Positions 1 through 4,224 of a stretch of DNA of 6,335 nucleotides are shown here, one piece after another. A program made the translations under genes and the position numbers. The stretch comes from Deltaproteobacteria bacterium (GTDB lineage Bacteria > Desulfobacterota > DSM-4660 > Desulfatiglandales > Desulfatiglandaceae): assembly GCA_019307645.1 (NCBI GenBank), contig JAFDJF010000220.1:1-6335 (forward strand). Direction: 5' to 3'. The notes under the pieces are model-generated. The model saw nothing but the letters and a program-made list of their open reading frames with translations. It was not told the origin of the DNA and ran no database searches. Numbering within the stretch: position 1 is the stretch's first letter; the number at the start of each line of letters is the position of its first letter.

Positions 1-62
1 ATTCTTATGGCAATAGCAAGTTTTATGGATTTTCGTATCAATCTGATGTCACCAAAAACATA

Positions 63-90
63 TTGAAATTCCTCTGACAGTCAGTATGCT
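63..90 (+). promoter_or_regulatory. possible sigma70-type promoter for the methyltransferase
   Basis: TTGAAA at 63-68 and TATGCT at 85-90 are separated by 16 bases, an acceptable though imperfect -35/-10 pair, about 40 bases upstream of the start codon at 131. The spacer contains the 11-base perfect dyad ctgacAgtcag (74-84), which could be an operator or chance. No other candidate in the first 118 bases looked better. This is pattern matching only. Confidence 0.3.
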
Positions 91-118
91 GCGATGTTCA
101 ACCATACACATTTAACGA

Positions 119-130
119 GTGGAGGTTTTT
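119..130 (+). promoter_or_regulatory. ribosome binding site that fixes the methyltransferase start
   Basis: GGAGG at 121-125 is followed by five T residues and then ATG at 131. The reading frame could also open at GTG 119, but that codon overlaps the Shine-Dalgarno sequence itself and has no site of its own upstream. ATG 131 is therefore the preferred start. Confidence 0.8.
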
Positions 131-946
131 ATGAAAGAAAGGTCTGAGCCAATCGAAAGCGTTAAATCACTTTTCAATGAAATCGCTCCTGATTTTGACA
201 GCTGGTTCGAAACGCTTCAAGGAAAGGCATATAGGCATGTGACCTGGGAACATCTAAAAAAATATCTCCCTGGGGATAAGAATTCATTAATATTGGATGC
301 TGGTGGAGGAACAGGTAAATGGGCCTTGCCTCTGGCAAAAATGGGATATAGAGTGGTTTTGTGTGACATCTCTAAGGGAATGTTGGAACAGGCGGACATT
401 AAAATCCACAATGAAAAATTATCAGACAGGGTAACAATAAAAGAAGAGGACATAACTAATTTATCCTTTCCTAAAGAGATGTTCGACTTTGTAATCTGTG
501 AGGACGGCCCCATTTCCATATCTGATTCTCAAAAGGTAGTTAGCGAATTAGGTCGAGTACTAAAGAAGGAAGGAAACATTTGGGCTTCCGTTATTGGGCG
601 ATACCCTTTGGCATTAGCTGATGTAATGACGAATCCTAAAAAGGCCCTTGAATTGACTAAAAGCGAATTAAATTATGCCCCTTATAAAGGGATAGAAAGA
701 TGTAGAGTTTTTAGCCCTCAAGAGCTTCAAAACCTGTTTCAGCAAAACGGCATTGAAGTGATTAAACTATATGGTAATCAAATTATGACCCCCTCATTGT
801 CAGAAGAGATTCAAAGTATGACGAATTATGATGATAAGTTTTTCTCGGAAATTGCTGGTATGGAATTACATTTGAGTGAAGACCCATCGCTTTTAGGAAT
901 AGCAGAATATTTACAGATAGTCGGAGTAAACCCTAACGTTGCATAA
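131..946 (+). CDS. class I SAM-dependent methyltransferase, substrate unknown
   Basis: This 271-residue protein has the Rossmann-type methyltransferase fold signature and no signal peptide or membrane segment, so it is probably cytosolic. Counting from ATG 131, motif I is LDAGGGTGKW around residues 55-64 (SAM-binding glycine loop). The acidic end of strand 2 is Asp79 in VLCDISKGM, a motif III-like acidic turn is EEDIT near 105-109, and the post-IV strand is FDFVICEDGP near 118-127. The N-terminus (residues 9-40, FNEIAPDFDSWFE) resembles UbiE/small-molecule methyltransferases. The C-terminal 100 residues, which would set substrate specificity, I do not recognise. It stands alone on the plus strand, convergent with the next gene. 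My hand count of sample lines gives about 37% GC, lower than the large minus-strand genes, suggesting separate acquisition. The last five codons and stop lie in an inverted-repeat arm. The family call is firm; the substrate is not known. Confidence 0.9.
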   Translation: MKERSEPIESVKSLFNEIAPDFDSWFETLQGKAYRHVTWEHLKKYLPGDKNSLILDAGGGTGKWALPLAKMGYRVVLCDISKGMLEQADIKIHNEKLSDRVTIKEEDITNLSFPKEMFDFVICEDGPISISDSQKVVSELGRVLKKEGNIWASVIGRYPLALADVMTNPKKALELTKSELNYAPYKGIERCRVFSPQELQNLFQQNGIEVIKLYGNQIMTPSLSEEIQSMTNYDDKFFSEIAGMELHLSEDPSLLGIAEYLQIVGVNPNVA

Positions 947-1019
947 AACTTCGAACAAAAACGTGTTAGAGTGCGTGAAATGTGTGTGTAGTCATGCAGG
1001 ATTTATGCAACGTTAGGGT
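930..1019. repeat. 18-bp perfect inverted repeat straddling the methyltransferase stop codon
   Basis: Bases 930-947 (accctaacgttgcataaa) are the exact reverse complement of 1002-1019, with 54 bases between the arms. The left arm includes the last codons and the TAA stop of the methyltransferase. The outer ends read CTAAC and GTTAG. The whole 90-base unit resembles in size and end sequence the attC recombination site that follows an integron gene cassette, but the seventh core base does not fit RYYYAAC/GTTRRRY and the arms lack unpaired bases. A transcription-end structure between convergent genes or a remnant of a mobile repeat is equally possible. The repeat itself is certain; its role is not. 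Confidence 0.9.
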
Positions 1020-1059
1020 AAAATAGGTAGCCGTTCACAGATTCAGGGTTGCCTTTCTG

Positions 1060-1082
1060 CCTGTGCGTCGCACGTAGACAGG
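1060..1082. repeat. interrupted REP-like palindrome
   Basis: The outer arms CCTGT (1060-1064) and ACAGG (1078-1082) enclose an inner dyad GTGCG-T-CGCAC (1063-1073). The two pairings share bases, so only one can form at a time. The look is that of a short extragenic palindromic element; membership in a dispersed family cannot be tested from one copy. Confidence 0.5.
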
Positions 1083-1200
1083 TCTTTCGTTGACCTTGCT
1101 CGTAGGCCCGCAAGTGCTTAGGGCTCGCGCAAAAATAAATTCACATTTTGGCATCTCATCTTCAGAAGAAACCACAGAGGACACAGAGAGAATCATTTTG

Positions 1201-1250
1201 TTGTTTGTCGGGATCTCCGCAACGTTGCGGGACATGGTTCTGACGAACAA
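1201..1250. repeat. nested palindrome with a 14-base perfect core
   Basis: The core CCGCAACGTTGCGG at 1217-1230 is a perfect palindrome. It is flanked by TTGTTTGTC (1201-1209) and GACGAACAA (1242-1250), which pair with one mismatch that a G-U pair would tolerate in RNA. The inner and outer symmetry centres differ by about two bases, so the whole is an imperfect fold-back of about 50 bases. It may be a structured repeat or a DNA-binding site. Confidence 0.6.
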
Positions 1251-1327
1251 AAAACAATCAGCAACACCGGGTCTTATCCTACGCTTCCAATCCTATTTGT
1301 ACATATTTGCTCATGAAGAATTTACAT

Positions 1328-1723
1328 TTATCCGCCTAATAGCACGTCATTGGCGAGTTGAGTGTCCATATACTCTTTATACTCGATGATCTTCCCGTCT
1401 CTGATCACCATCAAAAAATGGTAATGGTTGTTATAGTCCTTTCCGCTCATATGCTTGGCATGGCATTCCGCTTCAATGGCAACGCGCTCGCCCTCAGCAG
1501 TAAGGTCTTTAACTTTAAACTCAATTCCGTCTGGAAAGGCGCCCAGGATTTGATCCATCAGTACGGCCACCTCATCCTTGGTATGAGTTCCTGAGAAAGG
1601 CAAGGAACCGGCCGTCCACAGGGCAACATCATCGGCATAGACATTCATGACGAATTGCTTGTCATTTCTGCTGAGCGCATCCATAAATCTGCGAGCCAAT
1701 GCTTTATTTTCTTCAATACTCAT
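1328..1723 (-). CDS. SnoaL/ketosteroid-isomerase-like (NTF2 fold) small protein
   Basis: The 131-residue product has the length and pattern of the NTF2-like superfamily. An N-terminal helix (SIEENKALARRFMDALSRND, residues 2-21) is followed by the typical FVMNVYADDVALWTAG segment (24-39). A second helical stretch, DEVAVLMDQILGAFPD (50-65), precedes three predicted strands ending in the family-typical IIEYKEYMDT (112-121). Members act as small isomerases, cyclases or hydrolases in a cone-shaped pocket, but many are of unknown function, and no reaction can be assigned here. The start at 1723 is backed by AAGGAGA (complement of 1731-1737) seven bases upstream of ATG. The gene is monocistronic by appearance: repeat-rich gaps lie on both sides, and the closest minus-strand neighbour begins at 4149, ends at 2176 and is 450 bases upstream. 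Family call is confident, function open. Confidence 0.85.
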   Translation of the reverse strand: MSIEENKALARRFMDALSRNDKQFVMNVYADDVALWTAGSLPFSGTHTKDEVAVLMDQILGAFPDGIEFKVKDLTAEGERVAIEAECHAKHMSGKDYNNHYHFLMVIRDGKIIEYKEYMDTQLANDVLLGG

Positions 1724-1939
1724 GTTGTTCTCTCCTTTATCCTGTGTCTGTAATATAGTTCAGCCTTACTCATTCCGGCGTTTTATGCCCGCTTGCGACC
1801 AGCCTTTGGATGTTTTGCCTTGTTGTCCTTGCATGCTCATCCTGTTTGAGTTTTTCATACAAAGGCCCCACCGGCTTTGCGGTCGACAGCTTTAATATAG
1901 GGAATATTGGCAAACGGTGTGGCCATTTACAGCCATAAC

Positions 1940-2040
1940 TCAACGAACTGAAAACTGGAGGTTTCCTTTTAACGTAGAGAAAAGCCATGAAATGCGGTTT
2001 TACGTCTTTTTGGGGAAACCTCCAGTTCACAGTTCATTGA
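1940..2040. repeat. fold-back (MITE-like) inverted repeat with 27-base arms
   Basis: The left arm 1940-1966 and right arm 2014-2040 are reverse complements with three mismatches. The inner 14 bases (aactggaggtttcc, 1953-1966, against 2014-2027) match perfectly. The 47-base loop is AT-rich and non-coding. Total length of about 100 bases fits a miniature inverted-repeat element, but no target-site duplication is obvious at the ends, so mobility is unproven. If transcribed it would form a very stable hairpin. Confidence 0.75.
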
Positions 2041-2084
2041 TTCCATCGCATTCACATATCCCTCCTTTTCATTTCAGAGCAAAA

Positions 2085-2164
2085 TTCAAGGGGTCGAGGG
2101 GTCGAGTAAAAAAACAAAACAAGCAGTTCCTTGAACCCTTGGCCCCTAGACCCCTTGAACCCTT
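2085..2164. repeat. GC-rich inverted and direct repeat cluster downstream of the reductase
   Basis: TTCAAGGGGTC (2085-2095) is the reverse complement of 2149-2159, and pairing continues over 19 bases with two mismatches. Within this, CCTTGAACCCTT occurs twice as a direct repeat (2129-2140 and 2153-2164), and GGGGTCGAG-type units repeat at 2090-2106. It begins 12 bases past the reductase stop in the direction of that gene, followed by a T-rich run on the minus strand, so it could act as a transcription end. A perfect short stem directly before the T-run is not seen, making it an unusual terminator if it is one. Confidence 0.65.
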
Positions 2165-2175
2165 CCATTAAAACA

Positions 2176-4149
2176 CTATATCCTGTTCCCAGCAACCCAA
2201 CCTTCATGGATAGCGTCGTAGAATTTACGCGCATCTACACAGTCACCGATGGGAATGATCTCTTTTACCTTTCCCTTTAACGCATCTGTCATACGCTTAT
2301 CAGGTAGGAACCCCCGACATATTATCACGCTGTCAGCTTTAAATTTTCGCTCGTTTCCATCCTGCTCTACGGAGATCACGCCGTTATCTGTAATCTCTTT
2401 GGGAAGCAGGCACATATTGATCTCCACATTGTTGGCCTTCATGAGTTCCAGAAGGGCGCGCCTGGTAGAGATAAGGTCTCCTGCTATTTCACTTTCTCCA
2501 AATTGGCACCCTTCAGGGGCCGTCATGATCACTTTCCTGCCCATAAGAGCCTGGCTGACGGCAATTTCTGATGCAAGCACGCCGCCGCCGATGACAATCA
2601 CGGATTTACCCAGTTCTTTGTCCTTGTCTCTTGTTATCTCAATGGCTTCATGGACATGGGGTTTGTCTGCTCCCGGGACTTCAAGTTTTCGAGAGACAGC
2701 GCCGTTTGCCACAATAGCCACGTTATAGCCCCCGTTCACGACGGCCTCTGCTGTCGCTTCCTCTTTTATGATTTTGATGTTGAGTTTTTCCATCTGAGTG
2801 CGGTAATATGCAATGAGAAGCTCAAGGTCGGTCTTCACTGCCGAGTCCCAGCTTGCTTCGATCATAGCGCCACCCAACGCTCTCTTTTCATACAAGGTAA
2901 CATCGTGTCCCCTTAGGGTAGCCACCCGTGCGGCTTCCATGCCCCCGGGTCCGCCTCCGATGACAGCCACTTTCTTTTTCTTTTCAAGCGGAGCAATAGA
3001 GCGAATCATCTCGAAACCGGTCCGTGGATTGACCGTACAGGTGGTTCCCCGAAAGGATAACAGGACCCGTCCCTGGCAACCGTCGTTACATCGTATGCAA
3101 GGGATAATGTCTTCCGGCCGGCCTTCTTCCGTTTTTTTAACCCAGTTTGGATCGGCCAGTGTCTGGCGGCCAAGGGCAATGAAATCTGCTTTTCCATCCG
3201 TCAGAATCTCTTCCGCAAGATCCGGCGTTGTGATGGCGCCCGTAGCAATCACAGGTATCTTAACCTCCGATTTCCTTTTAACTCCTTCTGCCAGATAAAC
3301 ATTAAATGCACGCTTTTGATAGGTGGTGGTGAGCAGTTTGTCCAGATATACGTCGGTGCCGCCTGAAACGTGAAGGGCGTCAACACCCGCCTCTTCCAGC
3401 TTTTGGGCAAATAAAACGGCCTCTTCAATGGTTATGGGATCTTCCGGAGCATAGTCAGTGCCGTTAAATCTCACACTGATAGGGAAATCCGGCCCTACCG
3501 CCGCCCGCATTGCCTCTACGACCTCGAGAGGAAAACGCATTCTTTTTTCAGGCGAGCCGCCATACTCGTCCGTTCTTTTATTGAAATGGGGCGACAAGAA
3601 TTCGGTTGTTAAATAACCATGGGCTGCATGGAGTTCGAGCATGTCAAATCCAATGCGCTTGGCCCTCCCTGCCGCTTCACCAAACGCTGCGACAATGGCT
3701 GAAATCTCTTCCTTGTTCAACCCTGTAATAGGAAGGGAAGGAAACGGCCCCATGGGCGACAGGTCATGTTCTCCGTCCGAGGGCCCCATCCAGGGAGGAT
3801 CAGGTAAAAACCTCATGGCGCCTGCGTGGCCAAGCTGAATCGCGCACTTTGCCCCGCCGTCATGAATGGCCTGAACCAGCAACGTCATGCCGGAGTTATA
3901 TTCATCGTTACAAAAGGCGAGCTGGTTCGGCACGGATTTGCTGGCGATTTCATCTATGTATGTGAACTCCACAATGATCAACCCGGGGCCACCCTTTGCC
4001 TTTTCTGAATAATAATTCACTGTTCTGGAGGTTACAGACCCATCTACGCCCCCATAACCATTCCACATGGGGGCAGTGACGACTCTATTTTTGAGTTCCA
4101 AACTGCCGATGTTTCCCGGCGACAGTAAACGCTTAAACTGATCGTTCAT
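2176..4149 (-). CDS. Old Yellow Enzyme-type NAD(P)H:flavin/4Fe-4S reductase (enoate / 2,4-dienoyl-CoA reductase family)
   Basis: This 657-residue cytosolic flavoenzyme has the full family architecture. Residues 1-340 form an FMN-binding TIM barrel, with NRVVTAPM (21-28), QLGHAG (105-110) and HAAHGYL (174-180) followed by FLSPHFNKRTDEYGGS (184-199). Tyr179 corresponds to the proton-donating Tyr of E. coli FadH. Cys351, Cys354, Cys358 and Cys371 should bind one 4Fe-4S cluster. GGGPGG (398-403) with acidic Glu421 binds FAD; a second Rossmann site is GGGVLASE (521-528), and IGDC (634-637) is the terminal FAD motif. Family members reduce C=C bonds of enoates, dienoyl-CoAs or even naphthoyl-CoA. 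The FadH-type catalytic Trp-His-Glu segment is not visible after the barrel's HVSGGTD (260-266), arguing against an ordinary dienoyl-CoA reductase. The second Rossmann motif has Ala for the third Gly and no acidic residue after strand 2, hinting at NADPH. AGGAGG (4158-4163, complement) lies eight bases before ATG. It lies 75 bases downstream of the GRE, same strand, with a hairpin between. Confidence 0.93.
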   Translation of the reverse strand: MNDQFKRLLSPGNIGSLELKNRVVTAPMWNGYGGVDGSVTSRTVNYYSEKAKGGPGLIIVEFTYIDEIASKSVPNQLAFCNDEYNSGMTLLVQAIHDGGAKCAIQLGHAGAMRFLPDPPWMGPSDGEHDLSPMGPFPSLPITGLNKEEISAIVAAFGEAAGRAKRIGFDMLELHAAHGYLTTEFLSPHFNKRTDEYGGSPEKRMRFPLEVVEAMRAAVGPDFPISVRFNGTDYAPEDPITIEEAVLFAQKLEEAGVDALHVSGGTDVYLDKLLTTTYQKRAFNVYLAEGVKRKSEVKIPVIATGAITTPDLAEEILTDGKADFIALGRQTLADPNWVKKTEEGRPEDIIPCIRCNDGCQGRVLLSFRGTTCTVNPRTGFEMIRSIAPLEKKKKVAVIGGGPGGMEAARVATLRGHDVTLYEKRALGGAMIEASWDSAVKTDLELLIAYYRTQMEKLNIKIIKEEATAEAVVNGGYNVAIVANGAVSRKLEVPGADKPHVHEAIEITRDKDKELGKSVIVIGGGVLASEIAVSQALMGRKVIMTAPEGCQFGESEIAGDLISTRRALLELMKANNVEINMCLLPKEITDNGVISVEQDGNERKFKADSVIICRGFLPDKRMTDALKGKVKEIIPIGDCVDARKFYDAIHEGWVAGNRI

Positions 4150-4157
4150 TAATTATG

Positions 4158-4163
4158 CCTCCT
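4158..4163 (-). promoter_or_regulatory. strong ribosome binding site of the reductase
   Basis: The minus-strand sequence reads AGGAGG eight bases before the ATG at 4149-4147. It lies immediately past the intergenic hairpin, so the reductase has its own efficient initiation signal and does not depend on translational coupling to the upstream GRE gene. Confidence 0.85.
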
Positions 4164-4175
4164 ATCTAAAAAGGT

Positions 4176-4207
4176 AAAACCTATCCCCTGTTAGAGGGAT
4201 AGGTTTT
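4176..4207 (-). terminator. strong hairpin between GRE and reductase genes (terminator or attenuator)
   Basis: AAAACCTATCCC (4176-4187) and its exact reverse complement 4196-4207 form a 12-bp stem with an 8-base loop. On the minus strand the stem's descending side ends in four U residues, continuing as ACCUUUUU, which fits an intrinsic terminator for the GRE transcript. A T-run also follows on the plus strand, so it could work in both directions. Because the same-strand reductase begins only 27 bases further on, incomplete termination would lower its expression relative to the GRE, or the hairpin may stabilise a processed GRE messenger 3' end. No minus-strand promoter for the reductase is clear between the hairpin and its start. 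Confidence 0.8.
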
Positions 4208-4224
4208 TCTTGAGAAATTAGCCA

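Larger units (their letters stand above)
1020..1327. other. non-coding, palindrome-rich intergenic region
   Basis: No convincing gene is seen on either strand. A 71-codon minus-strand frame and a 99-codon plus-strand frame run through the repeats, lack good ribosome binding sites and give no recognisable protein. The stretch contains an interrupted palindrome near 1060-1082, the short repeat cacagag twice at 9-base spacing (1173-1179 and 1182-1188), and a 14-base perfect palindrome inside a larger imperfect one (1201-1250). It separates two convergent genes. Confidence 0.7.
1724..2175. other. intergenic region with fold-back and repeat elements
   Basis: No intact gene is recognised. A minus-strand frame (1770-2030, 86 codons) ends in a hydrophilic segment, GPLYEKLKQDEHARTTRQ, that looks protein-like. 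Its upstream half is simply the fold-back element read through, so it may be the tail of a disrupted gene or chance. The rest contains the fold-back element (1940-2040), the GC-rich repeat cluster (2085-2164), and the Shine-Dalgarno sequence of the SnoaL-like gene. An AT-rich tatatt (complement of 1752-1757) could be a -10 box, but I saw no partner -35 box. Confidence 0.6.

Noticed and set aside
1..77. Short open frames at the window edge that could be the tail of an upstream gene
   Set aside because: Two different frames remain open (ending at 66 and 77) and both give plausible but unrecognised short peptides, so no choice can be supported.
119..130. GTG at 119 as the methyltransferase start
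   Set aside because: It overlaps the GGAGG ribosome binding site that serves ATG 131.
1035..1250. 71-codon minus-strand frame
   Set aside because: It runs through palindromic repeat sequence, has no good ribosome binding site and yields no known domain; better read as repeat DNA.
930..2164. CRISPR array or insertion sequence as an explanation of the repeats
   Set aside because: No regularly spaced direct repeats with unique spacers and no transposase-like frame are present; the repeats are isolated fold-backs of different sequence.
2249..3298. Plus-strand frames of 88 to 161 codons opposite the reductase
   Set aside because: They overlap one another in different frames and are antisense to a clear flavoenzyme with intact motifs.
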